NCBI GenBank assembly: GCA_947254375.1
Contig: CAMYCF010000005.1
Coordinates: forward strand, 1 to 64,000
Origin: an uncultured Mobilibacterium sp.
GTDB lineage: Bacteria; Bacillota; Clostridia; Peptostreptococcales; Anaerovoracaceae
Direction: 5' to 3'
DNA: 64,000 nucleotides
The notes below the pieces were generated by a model. It was not told where the DNA came from. It was given only the letters and a program-made list of their open reading frames with translations, and searched no databases. A program made the translations under genes and the position numbers. This document shows positions 42,093-50,744 of the stretch, piece by piece. Numbering within the stretch: the first letter of the stretch is position 1; each line of letters begins with the position of its first letter.

Positions 42093-44030
42093 ATGAAAGG
42101 ATATCCAAGCAATAAGATCAGAAACATTGTTTTACTCGGACACGGCGGATGCGGAAAAACGACTTTTCTCGAAGCTGCTCTTCTGAAGACGAAAGTTATA
42201 ACCAGGCTCGGCAGGATCGAAGACGGCAACACCGTATCGGACTACGACAAAATGGAGATAGAGAAGAAGTATTCCATAAACACGACGCTCGTCCCGGTAG
42301 AGTACAAGGGATATAAATACAACTTCCTGGATACACCGGGATTCTTCGACTTCGTAGGAGAGGTGCAGTCGGCTCTCAGCACGGCGGCCGCAGCGATCAT
42401 CATGGTAGACGCATCGGAAGGGATCCAGGTAGGTACGGAAAAAGCTTGGGATATCTGCAAAGAGCACAAGACGCCTAAGTTCGTCGTCCTCAATAAGATC
42501 GACAAGGAAAACGCCGATCCGGACAAGGTAGTAGAGGATATGCGCGCGATGTTCGGAAACTCGATCGTTACAGACGAAGACAAGGACGCTCTGAACGAAG
42601 CGGTAGCGAGCGCCGATGAAGAGCTCATGGAAAAATTCTTCAATGACGAGCCTTTTACCGAAGAGGAATTCAACAACGGTCTTAAAAACGGCGTCGCAAA
42701 CGGAGACATCGTACCTGTAATAAAAGTTTCGGCTTACACGGGCGAAGGCATGGACGAGATACTCGACGTCATCGCCAAATACGTTCCGGACCCTGAAGAG
42801 CACGCCCCATACCCTGCAAAAGACGATTCGGACAACGACATCGAAGTACCTTGCAAGGTCGACGGCGAGCCGATCTGCTATGTATTCAAGACGATCGCGG
42901 ATCCGTTCCTCGGAAGGATCTCCTATGCAAAGGTCATCTCGGGTACGATAAAAGCGGGGCAGGAGCTCTACAACCCTCGTTCACAGAAGAGTGAGAAGCT
43001 CGGATCGATGTTTTTCGTAAGGGGTAAAAATCAGGAGCCTGCAGACAACGTCGAAGCCGGCGACATCATGGCCCTCGCGAAGCTGCAGCACACGAAGACG
43101 GGCGACACGCTTTGCCTCAAGTCGCACATCGTAAAATTCCCGCCTATCGACTTCCCGCGTCCTAACTACTTCCTCGCGGTAAAAGCGGCGGATGCTAACG
43201 ACGAAGAGAAGATGGCGCAGGGTCTCTTCAAGCTCATGGAAGAGGATCCTTCGTTCGTACTCGAGAGGAACCCTGAGACTCATCAGTCGCTCCTCGGCGG
43301 ACAGGGTGACATCCAGCTCGGCATCATAAAAGCAAAACTCAAAGAGAAATACGGGATCGACGTAGTTTCCGTCCCTCAGAAGATAGCGTACAGGGAGACG
43401 ATAAAAGGAACGTCCGACGTCCAGGGCAAGCACAAAAAGCAGTCCGGCGGAGCAGGCCAGTACGGCGACGTCCACATCAGGTTCTCGCCTTCACAGGAAA
43501 ACTTCGAGTTCTCCGAAGAGCTGTTCGGCGGAGCTATCCCTAAAAACTACGTGCCTGCAGTCGAAAAAGGACTCGTCGAGAGCATGGAGAAGGGACCTCT
43601 CGCAGGTTGCAAGGTAGTTAACATCAAAGCCGTTCTCTATGACGGTTCCTACCACGAGGTAGACTCGAACGAAGTTTCCTTCAAGATCGCGGCTTCGCTC
43701 GCATTCAAGAAGGGCATCGCAGAGGCTAAGCCTTGCCTGCTCGAGCCTATCATGAAGCTGGAGATAGACGTTCCTGAGAAATACACGGGCGATGTCATGG
43801 GCGACATGAACAAGCGCCGCGGCAGGATCCTCGGAATGGACCCTACGGAGCACGGAACGAGGCTCTACGCCGAAGCACCTCAGGCAGAGCTCTTCGACTA
43901 TGCGATAGTTCTTAGAGCGATGACCCAGGCACGCGGAACCTTCACCGTCGAGTTCTCGAAGTACGAAGAGGTACCGGGACAGATCGCGGAAAAGATAATC
44001 GCGGCCCACAAGGAAGAGACCGAGAAATAA
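42093..44030 (+). CDS. Elongation factor G-like GTPase
   Basis: This 645-residue EF-G relative starts unusually (MKGYPSNKIRNIVLLGHGGCGKTT). G1 is GHGGCGKTT, G3 is DTPGFFDF and G4 NKID. The GTPase domain has a shorter G' insertion than EF-G (MRAMFGNSIV joins quickly to the helical part). Domains II-V follow, with PQKIAYRETIKG and GSYHEVDSNEVSFKIAA, typical of domains III-IV. It fits the EF-G2/FusA2-like group, probably a non-essential paralogue used in ribosome rescue or translocation backup. AGGAGG precedes ATG 42093. A terminator follows at once, so it is monocistronic. Confidence 0.87.
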   Translation: MKGYPSNKIRNIVLLGHGGCGKTTFLEAALLKTKVITRLGRIEDGNTVSDYDKMEIEKKYSINTTLVPVEYKGYKYNFLDTPGFFDFVGEVQSALSTAAAAIIMVDASEGIQVGTEKAWDICKEHKTPKFVVLNKIDKENADPDKVVEDMRAMFGNSIVTDEDKDALNEAVASADEELMEKFFNDEPFTEEEFNNGLKNGVANGDIVPVIKVSAYTGEGMDEILDVIAKYVPDPEEHAPYPAKDDSDNDIEVPCKVDGEPICYVFKTIADPFLGRISYAKVISGTIKAGQELYNPRSQKSEKLGSMFFVRGKNQEPADNVEAGDIMALAKLQHTKTGDTLCLKSHIVKFPPIDFPRPNYFLAVKAADANDEEKMAQGLFKLMEEDPSFVLERNPETHQSLLGGQGDIQLGIIKAKLKEKYGIDVVSVPQKIAYRETIKGTSDVQGKHKKQSGGAGQYGDVHIRFSPSQENFEFSEELFGGAIPKNYVPAVEKGLVESMEKGPLAGCKVVNIKAVLYDGSYHEVDSNEVSFKIAASLAFKKGIAEAKPCLLEPIMKLEIDVPEKYTGDVMGDMNKRRGRILGMDPTEHGTRLYAEAPQAELFDYAIVLRAMTQARGTFTVEFSKYEEVPGQIAEKIIAAHKEETEK

Positions 44031-44040
44031 AGATGCAAAT

Positions 44041-44086
44041 GGGCTGTCGCCTGCAGATCGATCTGCGGACGGCAGCTCTTTTTTAG
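44041..44086 (+). terminator. Terminator of the EF-G-like gene
   Basis: GCTGTCG/CGGCAGC outer stem and GCAGAT/ATCTGC inner stem, followed by CTCTTTTTTAG. Confidence 0.85.
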
Positions 44087-44443
44087 TGGCGGGGAATTGA
44101 GATCGCGGAAGAAGCCTTCGGACTCAAATCTTTGTCTATAAACTCGAGGGGGCTCCGCCCTCGGCATATGTATATAGACTTGAGGGCCGTTGGCTTCGGA
44201 CAAGGGCATTTGGGCTCCGCCCTCGGCCGCGTGTGAGAAAAGGTGAGACCGCGGGATAAAATCTGGACATTACGGGATTCAGAAAAAGAGCTTCTGTGGT
44301 AAAATATCTCATGAATTAACGGCAATGCGAAAGATGTGACAGTCGCAGTAAAAAACCGGCGACCCTAAATGGCGACGCGAAAATCATTGTGCCAAAGGGA
44401 ACGACGGCGCGTGATAAGATTTGATACACGAAGAGGAAGATCC
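44087..44443. other. Intergenic region with repeated GGGCTCCGCCCTCGG
   Basis: Two copies of GGGCTCCGCCCTCGG (44149-44163 and 44212-44226) can each form a small hairpin; the first extends to GAGGG/CCCTC. A palindrome-like CATATGTATATA lies between them. I see no ORF or tRNA. GGTAAAAT near 44299-44305 may be a poor -10 for radA. Confidence 0.4.
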
Positions 44444-45832
44444 ATGGCTAAGAAACCGAAAACCGTTTTCGTTTGTACGGAGTGCGGATATGAGAGCCCG
44501 AAGTGGCAGGGGCAGTGCATTTGCGGTGCCTGGAATACGATGGTGGAGCAAAAGGTTCCGCAGGAAATGGGCGGCGGCAACCTGACTAAAGCATCGGCTA
44601 AATACCAAAAGCCTATCAGGCTGGGAGAAGTCGGAGCGGAAGAACACGAACGTTTCACATCGGGGATATCAGAACTCGACAGGGTGCTCGGGGGAGGAAT
44701 AGTCCCCGGGGCATTGATGCTCATCTCGGGTGAGCCCGGCATAGGAAAATCGACGATGATAGTCCAATCGGCAAATTCGATAGCCGAGAAGTCGGGGCGC
44801 GTCCTTTATGTAACCGGAGAGGAGTCTGAGGAGCAGGTAAAACTGAGGGCAGACCGCGTCTGCGGAAAGATCTCTGAAAATCTTTGGATATATCCTGAAA
44901 CGAATGCGGAGAACATAATAGCGGCATGCGAAGAGGCGAAGCCGACACTCGTGGTCATCGATTCGATACAGACGATGTACACCGATGAGGTGGACGCGAC
45001 GGCGGGAAGCGTTTCGCAAATAAGAGCTTGTTCGAACATACTGATGAAGTTCGCAAAGACGAATGATGTTGCGATTTTTATAGTTGCTCATGTAACGAAA
45101 TCGGGGGATCTTGCGGGGCCTAAAACTATCGAGCATATGGTCGACTGCGTTCTTTCGTTCTTCGGGGAGAGGAACATGGATCTTCGCATCCTTCGTGCGG
45201 TAAAAAACAGGTTCGGAACGACTGAAGAAGTGGGCGCCTTCAAGATGTGTGCCACGGGAATGGAAGAGGTGTCAGACCTGTCAGGAAGCCTGCTTGAGGA
45301 TTCGGAGGCAATGGAGGAAGGCGCCGTCATATCAGCCATTTATGAGGGGAGCCGTCCGATATTTTTTGAAGTCCAGGGGCTTGTTGCGCCCGCCAACGTG
45401 GGGTTTGCCCGCCGGACTTCGGTAGGAATAGATAATAACCGCCTGAGCATGATTTTGGCGGTTCTGGAAAAGAGGGCGGGCACTCCGCTTTTAAATTATG
45501 ATGTGTACGTCAATGTCGTTGGCGGGATGCGGCCGGACAGCCCGGCGACCGACCTGGCGGTCGCCCTCTCCCTGTACGGCTCGCTGCGGGAGAGGATCTC
45601 GCCGCGGAAGGTCGTTGCGATCGGCGAGATCGGGCTGACCGGCCGCCTGCGGTCCGTGCGCGGCGCTGACAAGATAGCGGCGGAGGCGAAGCGACTCGGA
45701 TATGAAGCCGTGATACTGCCTAAGAAAAACGCGAATATTAAGGTCGACGGGATAGAAATACTCGGAGCCGAAAACATAAACGATGCGATACGACTTTTTA
45801 CCCACGGAGGCGACCGCCCGGTTCGCAGATGA
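44444..45832 (+). CDS. radA: DNA repair protein RadA (Sms)
   Basis: Start ATG 44444 (GAGGAAG upstream; MAKKPKTVFVC is the canonical N-terminus). The order is: zinc finger CTECGYESPKWQGQCICG, RecA-like ATPase GEPGIGKST (about residue 95), the RadA motif KNRFGT, and a Lon-like C-terminal domain. RadA is a branch-migration helicase that helps recombination and is also needed for natural transformation in some Firmicutes. At 462 residues it is normal length. Confidence 0.95.
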   Translation: MAKKPKTVFVCTECGYESPKWQGQCICGAWNTMVEQKVPQEMGGGNLTKASAKYQKPIRLGEVGAEEHERFTSGISELDRVLGGGIVPGALMLISGEPGIGKSTMIVQSANSIAEKSGRVLYVTGEESEEQVKLRADRVCGKISENLWIYPETNAENIIAACEEAKPTLVVIDSIQTMYTDEVDATAGSVSQIRACSNILMKFAKTNDVAIFIVAHVTKSGDLAGPKTIEHMVDCVLSFFGERNMDLRILRAVKNRFGTTEEVGAFKMCATGMEEVSDLSGSLLEDSEAMEEGAVISAIYEGSRPIFFEVQGLVAPANVGFARRTSVGIDNNRLSMILAVLEKRAGTPLLNYDVYVNVVGGMRPDSPATDLAVALSLYGSLRERISPRKVVAIGEIGLTGRLRSVRGADKIAAEAKRLGYEAVILPKKNANIKVDGIEILGAENINDAIRLFTHGGDRPVRR

Positions 45833-45907
45833 AGGGAGAAATGCGATAAGCTGATACAATGCAGGAGGGGCCAGATATTGCTAATGGGCATATCGGGTCT
45901 TGCCGTG

Positions 45908-45936
45908 TTGTCTTGCGCGGGGCGTTTTGTTAGAAT
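45908..45936 (+). promoter_or_regulatory. Promoter of the yedE operon with a structured leader downstream
   Basis: TTGTCT (45908-45913), 17 bases, TAGAAT (45931-45936). The leader of about 140 bases before the gene includes G+C-rich inverted repeats (around 45982-46020: CGGCG...CGCCG and GCCA...TGGC) that end in a T run (46020-46025), which looks like an attenuator or terminator. Confidence 0.55.
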
Positions 45937-46091
45937 GCAAGTGGAATGAGGATCTGATCGTTTTTTAGGGTGGGATCGCCTAACGGCGGACGCCATTTTT
46001 GTGGCCCGCGGCGCCGGCGTTTTTTACCCGAAAACCGAAAGACCCCGTTTCGCTAAATCATTTTATTGTTTTTATATATTCGGAGGTGACA

Positions 46092-47162
46092 ATGAATAAA
46101 GAAGGTACGGAAAAGAAAGGCCTGATCATCGCGACGGGACTCATCGTCGGCTTGATCGCCGTCCTGCTCGTAAAATACGGGAATCCGGGCAACATGGGGT
46201 TCTGCATCGCCTGCTTCCTCAGAGACACGGCGGGAGCGCTCAAACTCCACGCCGCACCGGTCGTACAGTACGCGAGGCCGGAGATCATCGGGCTCATCCT
46301 CGGAGCGTTCGTGATGTCGCTCGGCAGCAAAGAGTTCGGCGTGCGCGGAGGGTCGTCCCCTATGACGCGCTTCGTCCTCGGATTTTTTATCACTATCGGT
46401 GCACTGATGTTCCTGGGCTGCCCGCTTCGTATGGTACTCAGGATCGCGGGCGGAGATTTTAACGCGATCGTAGGACTTATCGGCTACGTTGCCGGAATAC
46501 TCATCGGTATCGCATTTCTCAAGAGGGGATTCACGCTCAAGAAGTCGGTACCTCTCGGCAAGTTAGAGGGCTCGATGATGTCGATCATCGCGGTCGTTCT
46601 GCTCATAATTCTGCTTGCGTTCCCGACGCTCCTCGCGTTCAGCAAGATCGGACCGGGAGCAATGCACGCTCCTTTGGCAATGTCGCTCATCGCAGGCCTG
46701 ATCGTGGGAGCTCTCGCGCAGAAAACGCGCCTCTGCACGGTAGGCGGCATCCGCGATGCGGTACTTTTCAAAGATTTTTACCTGCTCTCGGGATTCATCG
46801 CGATCTTCGTTGCGGCGCTCATCGGAAACATCGTTATGGGATTTTTCCACCCGGGTTGGGACAATCAGCCGATCGCTTTCCACGACGGCCTTTGGAACTT
46901 CCTCGGCATGGCGCTCGTAGGATTTGCGGCCGTACTGCTCGGCGGCTGCCCGCTCAGACAGGTAGTCCTTTCGGGATCCGGCAATGCCGATTCCGGAGTG
47001 ACCGTTCTCGGAATACTCATCGGAGCTGCTTTCGCGCACAACTTCGCGCTCGCATCTTCGCCGCTCGGACCTACGCCTGCAGGTAAGGCCGCGGTCATCA
47101 TCGGCTTCATCGTAGTTTTCGTGATAGCTTTCGCGAACTCAAAGCAGTCGAAGGAGGCGTAA
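46092..47162 (+). CDS. yedE: YedE-family selenium-metabolism transporter
   Basis: ATG 46092 is preceded by GGAGGTGAC; an upstream in-frame ATG (45999) has no good site. About ten membrane segments form two repeats: the Cys motif occurs as LGCPLRMVLRIAGG and GGCPLRQVVLSGSG, and each half has GG-rich ends. YedE/YeeE (DUF395, Sulf_transp) proteins import thiosulfate or, in the YedE branch, a selenium compound. A tusA-like gene and a DUF3343 gene follow, which is the known selenium-linked set. The cell therefore probably uses selenium, for selenoproteins or selenouridine. Confidence 0.85.
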   Translation: MNKEGTEKKGLIIATGLIVGLIAVLLVKYGNPGNMGFCIACFLRDTAGALKLHAAPVVQYARPEIIGLILGAFVMSLGSKEFGVRGGSSPMTRFVLGFFITIGALMFLGCPLRMVLRIAGGDFNAIVGLIGYVAGILIGIAFLKRGFTLKKSVPLGKLEGSMMSIIAVVLLIILLAFPTLLAFSKIGPGAMHAPLAMSLIAGLIVGALAQKTRLCTVGGIRDAVLFKDFYLLSGFIAIFVAALIGNIVMGFFHPGWDNQPIAFHDGLWNFLGMALVGFAAVLLGGCPLRQVVLSGSGNADSGVTVLGILIGAAFAHNFALASSPLGPTPAGKAAVIIGFIVVFVIAFANSKQSKEA

Positions 47163-47163
47163 A

Positions 47164-47367
47164 ATGGAAAAAGTTGATGCAAGGGGATATTCCTGCCCCG
47201 AACCTGTTCTGATGGCTCAGAAGGCGGTCGCAAAAGGCACGCCTGTAACGGTGCTCGTCGACAACATGACGCCGGTAAAAAACATTTCGCGTTACGCGTC
47301 GAACCACGGGCTCAAAATGGAGTATAAAGAGACGGAAGAGGGAGATTACGAAATAACGCTCTCCTAA
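47164..47367 (+). CDS. TusA/YedF-like sulfur or selenium carrier
   Basis: This 67-residue SirA/TusA fold has the motif CPEPV (residue 11 on) in DARGYSCPEPVLMAQKA; the Cys takes a persulfide or perselenide. It lies one base after yedE, with GGAGG upstream. YedF proteins are usually TusA plus a second domain; here only the TusA half is in this ORF, and the DUF3343 half is encoded separately downstream. Confidence 0.85.
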   Translation: MEKVDARGYSCPEPVLMAQKAVAKGTPVTVLVDNMTPVKNISRYASNHGLKMEYKETEEGDYEITLS

Positions 47368-47378
47368 AAATTATGTGC

Positions 47379-47437
47379 TATAATGGCTTAGGCCATGGCA
47401 TCGATAAAAGCGTTCGGCCTGTCCGGGCGCTTTTATC
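47379..47437 (+). promoter_or_regulatory. TATAAT followed by a long hairpin before the DUF3343 gene
   Basis: A TATAAT at 47379-47384 (no good -35) is followed by GATAAAAGCG (47403-47412) and its exact complement CGCTTTTATC (47428-47437). The stem is ten base pairs and ends in TTTTATC. It can act as terminator or attenuator between the TusA-like gene and the next gene. Confidence 0.5.
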
Positions 47438-47505
47438 ATATCAAGACGCTTTTCTCACACCGGAGAAGCGGAGGGCCGCAGGTAAAAATGATCAGAGGAG
47501 CGACT

Positions 47506-47826
47506 ATGTATATAGCGACTTTTTATACGCATTACGGGGCGCAGGTCTTTTATAACAAGGCTCAGTCTTTTGATGCGAATGCGAAGATGATGCCGGTCCC
47601 GCGGGCCGTGAGTGCGTCGTGCGGGACATGCGTTTATTTCAATAATGTCGAGGGGGAGGACCGGGGCGAAAATGCCGGGCAAGACCGTAGCGGAGGCCGA
47701 GGAAATTCGGATGAAAAAGCCGTTACGGATTATTTCAAAAAAACTCCGCCCGAGGATATCGAAGCCGTGTACCTCTGGGACGGAGCTAAAAAATTCGATT
47801 TGATTGCGGACTTTTCGGAGGAGTGA
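47506..47826 (+). CDS. DUF3343 protein
   Basis: ATG 47506 lies behind AGAGGAG. The DUF3343 core is YIATFYTHYGAQVFYNKAQSF, then MMPVPRAVSASCGTCVYF, with the two-Cys motif CGTC conserved in this putative Se/S carrier family; in YedF it forms the second domain. The last 50 residues are a Glu/Asp-rich extension with a hydrophilic spacer. It belongs with yedE and the TusA-like gene in selenium or sulfur handling. An upstream in-frame ATG (47395) is the alternative but lies in the hairpin. Confidence 0.82.
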   Translation: MYIATFYTHYGAQVFYNKAQSFDANAKMMPVPRAVSASCGTCVYFNNVEGEDRGENAGQDRSGGRGNSDEKAVTDYFKKTPPEDIEAVYLWDGAKKFDLIADFSEE

Positions 47827-48297
47827 TCACTCCGGCAGCTTGCATACATCCACCCACGATCTAAAGTCGATGTACTTCTCGGTTTCGTCGAGCGGCAGGC
47901 GTACCGCACTGTTGCCGCTTCCGGCGGCGGGATAGACGATATCAAAGCGCTTCAGGGAGACGTCCAGATATATCGGGACGTCTTTTTTTACGGCAAACGG
48001 GCAGACGCCGCCGGGCGCATGGCCGACATATCCTTCGACGAGATCGGGCGAGATCATCCTCGCCTTTTCGCCGAAAAACTGTTTGAACTTTTTGTTGTCT
48101 ATCTTTGCGTCGCCCGCGGTCACGATCAGTATCGGATCGCCCGAAAGCAGAAACGAGAGAGTTTTTGCGATGAACTTCGGCTCGCATCCGATCGTCGGGG
48201 CGGCCGCATCGACTGTGGAACTCGAGGTGTCGAATTCCATGAGCATGTCGGGCCTGCCGATGCTTTCAAAATATTTTTTTACGTTCTCAAATGACAT
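47827..48297 (-). CDS. YbaK/EbsC-family aminoacyl-tRNA deacylase
   Basis: This 156-residue YbaK/ProX fold has the conserved KTLSFLLSGDPILIVTAGDAKID and HAPGGVCPFAVKKDVPIYLD segments. The family removes mischarged amino acids (Cys-tRNA-Pro or Ala-tRNA-Pro) as free-standing editors. The stop falls next to the converging DUF3343 gene. It is separate from proS, which has its own editing insert. I see A7 (T7 on the plus strand, 47983-47989) within the frame, which is intact. Confidence 0.87.
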   Translation of the reverse strand: MSFENVKKYFESIGRPDMLMEFDTSSSTVDAAAPTIGCEPKFIAKTLSFLLSGDPILIVTAGDAKIDNKKFKQFFGEKARMISPDLVEGYVGHAPGGVCPFAVKKDVPIYLDVSLKRFDIVYPAAGSGNSAVRLPLDETEKYIDFRSWVDVCKLPE

Positions 48298-48347
48298 AGC
48301 TTCGCCTCGCGTTTTCAGTATCTTGCGGACCGACAGATCCGGCGGGG

Positions 48348-49835
48348 TTACGATCGTACTATATTTTTTACGGAGAGGCCTTTGCCCTCATCGTCGCCCG
48401 AAGGTGACCTGACGGAGTTCAGTTCGAACCAGAAGGTGCTTCCTTCGCTCTCCTTGCTTACGACGCCGTACTCGGCGTGGTGAAGGGTGAGGATGCCTTT
48501 TGCGATCGAAAGACCGAGGCCCGTGCCTTCGATGTCGCGGTTTCTGTTGGCGCTCGTCCTGTAATATTTTTCCCATACGTGGGAGATCTCGTCGCTCGGG
48601 ATGCCGACGCCGTTGTCGATGACCTCAAAGCGGACTTTCCTGGCGGTGCGGGATACTTTTATCTTTATGAACTTGTTGTCGCCGGAGTATTTTACCGCGT
48701 TAGAGATGAGGTTGTTCATTACCTGCTTCAGCTTTTCCTTATCCCCGTTGACGTATGTTTTCCTGCAGAAAGAAGTCTCTATATCGAAGCCTTCCTGATC
48801 TTTGAGGATCTCGTATGTGGCCGCGACCTCTTTCGCCGCCGCGACGAAGTCGAAGTCCTGCTTCCGTAGCTCCAGATTGTTTGACTGGAGACGCGAGAGC
48901 GACAGCATGTCTGAAACGAGGTTCGTCAGGCGGTCCGTCTCGGAGATTATTATGCCGATGTGCTCGCGGCGCTTCTCCGGGTCGTCGCCCGAAAAGTCGT
49001 TCACCATTTCGGCGTACGATTTTATCATCGTGAGCGGGGTCCTGAGGTCGTGCGAGACGTTCGCCATGAGGTCGCGTTGATACGTATCGCTTTTCTGCAT
49101 CTCGTACGAGGCGGTGTTCAGGGTCTTTGCGAGCTCCTGCGTCTCGGTGAAATTGCCGCCGCTGAAGTGTATGTTGTAGTTGCCGCGCGTGAGTTCCGTC
49201 GCGGACTTCGTTATGCTCTCTATAGGCGCGGTCAGTCTCTTTGACAGCAGCCACGCGATGATCGATGCGATGATGAGCGAGATCGCCATTATGTACAGCA
49301 TCTGTTTTCGCATTATGGCGACGGTCGTCTGGACCGGATAGAGAGGCGAGATGACGTACATTGTCGTTTCGTCTTTTTCCTCGCCGAGCCGCTTCGCGTA
49401 GATCAGCTTTGAATGGTGAGATTTCGCCGACGTCGTTATCATCGAGGCAGAATCCATGTTGCTAGCTATGAGGCGGTTGTGCGCTTTCTCGATGTCCGGG
49501 TCGAAAGGCGATGAAGTCTGGAACAGGAAGCTTCCTTTGTCGAAGATCTTCGTTCCCATAGGGCCGTCGACGCGGATGATGACGTCACTGCTGAAAGACG
49601 TCTGCATCGCGGCGGAGTCGAACGCATCGATACCGCGGTTGTAGCGCGCTTCCATGCTTTCCGTCAGCGCCTTCGTTTCGCGGATCTTCATCCTCTCGTA
49701 GTAATTGTTTATAAAGAAAATTTGTAGCATCCAAATGAATGCTACAAGAGCCATCGCGAACAGCAAAAAGTATGTCAGCGATACGGTTTTTATGCTTGTA
49801 AAATCTAAGTTATTCTTCTTTGTCTTCATATTCAA
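48348..49835 (-). CDS. Sensor histidine kinase
   Basis: The 495-residue membrane kinase has TM helices near residues 15-35 and 180-200 that flank an extracytoplasmic region. HAMP, the H-box NVSHDLRTPLTMIKSY and the catalytic boxes NAVKYSGDN, EVIDNGVGIP, VWEKYYRTS and GTGLGLSIAKGI follow, all intact. It overlaps the response regulator gene by 26 bases, so translation is coupled. The input is unknown. Confidence 0.93.
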   Translation of the reverse strand: MNMKTKKNNLDFTSIKTVSLTYFLLFAMALVAFIWMLQIFFINNYYERMKIRETKALTESMEARYNRGIDAFDSAAMQTSFSSDVIIRVDGPMGTKIFDKGSFLFQTSSPFDPDIEKAHNRLIASNMDSASMITTSAKSHHSKLIYAKRLGEEKDETTMYVISPLYPVQTTVAIMRKQMLYIMAISLIIASIIAWLLSKRLTAPIESITKSATELTRGNYNIHFSGGNFTETQELAKTLNTASYEMQKSDTYQRDLMANVSHDLRTPLTMIKSYAEMVNDFSGDDPEKRREHIGIIISETDRLTNLVSDMLSLSRLQSNNLELRKQDFDFVAAAKEVAATYEILKDQEGFDIETSFCRKTYVNGDKEKLKQVMNNLISNAVKYSGDNKFIKIKVSRTARKVRFEVIDNGVGIPSDEISHVWEKYYRTSANRNRDIEGTGLGLSIAKGILTLHHAEYGVVSKESEGSTFWFELNSVRSPSGDDEGKGLSVKNIVRS

Positions 49836-50496
49836 ACTTGTAGCCTACGCCCCTCAGGGTGACGATAAAATTGCGATAAGGTCCGAGCGTGTTCCTTAAG
49901 TTCTTTATGTGGGTGTCGATCGTCCTGTCGTCGCCGAAGAAGTCGTATCCCCAGATGTCGGAGAGGAGCCTGTCGCGCGAAAGGGCGATGTTTTTATTCT
50001 GTATGAGGTAGAAAAGAAGCTCATATTCCTTCGGCGTGAGGTTGATCCTTTTACCGTCGACGGAGATCGTCATGGCCGCGAAGTTGACTTCGAGACCGTC
50101 GAACTTCATGACGGAATTCGCCGGCTGTACCGCAGGCACTTTTCTCGTGAGAACGGCGTTGACCCTGGCCATGAGCTCTTTGGGGCTGAACGGCTTTGTG
50201 ACGTAGTCGTCTATCCCGAGCTCGAATCCGAACAACTTGTCGTATTCTTCGTCCCTCGCCGAAAGCATGATGACAGGAATGTCCTTCGTCTTCTTGATCT
50301 CCTTGACGGTGCTGAATCCGTCGAGTTTCGGCATCATTATGTCCATTATTATGAGATCGTAATCGTTCAGCTTGCAAAGGCCGATCGCCGTCATGCCGTC
50401 GCCCGCTTCGGAGACGTTGTAGCCGCTGAATTCGGCGTATTCCTTTATGACCTCTCTGATCTTCTGTTCGTCGTCTACTATGAGTAAGTTTTTCAT
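49810..50496 (-). CDS. OmpR-family response regulator
   Basis: The 228-residue regulator has receiver Asp in LIIMDIMMPKLDG, Lys in YVTKPFSPKELM and a complete winged helix (NLTPKEYELLFYLIQN to TLRGVGYKFEYEDKEE). GGAGG precedes its ATG at 50496. It forms a pair with the overlapping histidine kinase downstream on the minus strand; target genes cannot be read from here. It faces the carD gene. Confidence 0.94.
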   Translation of the reverse strand: MKNLLIVDDEQKIREVIKEYAEFSGYNVSEAGDGMTAIGLCKLNDYDLIIMDIMMPKLDGFSTVKEIKKTKDIPVIMLSARDEEYDKLFGFELGIDDYVTKPFSPKELMARVNAVLTRKVPAVQPANSVMKFDGLEVNFAAMTISVDGKRINLTPKEYELLFYLIQNKNIALSRDRLLSDIWGYDFFGDDRTIDTHIKNLRNTLGPYRNFIVTLRGVGYKFEYEDKEE

Positions 50497-50641
50497 TTTC
50501 GCACCTCCGTGAAGTGTTAATGCATTATATCACAGGTAAAATTTTATTTATAGTTTAATTGCGGCATCTTCATGGGCAAAAAAATCAACCGAAACTCGAT
50601 ATCGCTTCTATATTTTACATAATATACTTGAATGTACCGTG

Positions 50642-50716
50642 TTGACAATGCAAAAACCCTATGATACAATCACTCATTTTCATGTTGTTGAAAAAAAGCG
50701 GCCGAGTGTGTATAAT
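50642..50716 (+). promoter_or_regulatory. Two tandem promoters of carD
   Basis: P1: TTGACA (50642-50647), 17 bases, TACAAT (50665-50670). P2: TTGAAA (50688-50693), 17 bases, TATAAT (50711-50716). Both are near-consensus and in the carD orientation. Tandem strong promoters fit a housekeeping run of genes reaching to rlmB. Confidence 0.75.
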
Positions 50717-50744
50717 ATATAACAAAGATCACAGGAGGCATGTA

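Noticed and set aside
44143..44228. Attachment site of a mobile element
   Set aside because: No integrase, tRNA fragment or element genes are near; the two copies are only about 60 bases apart.
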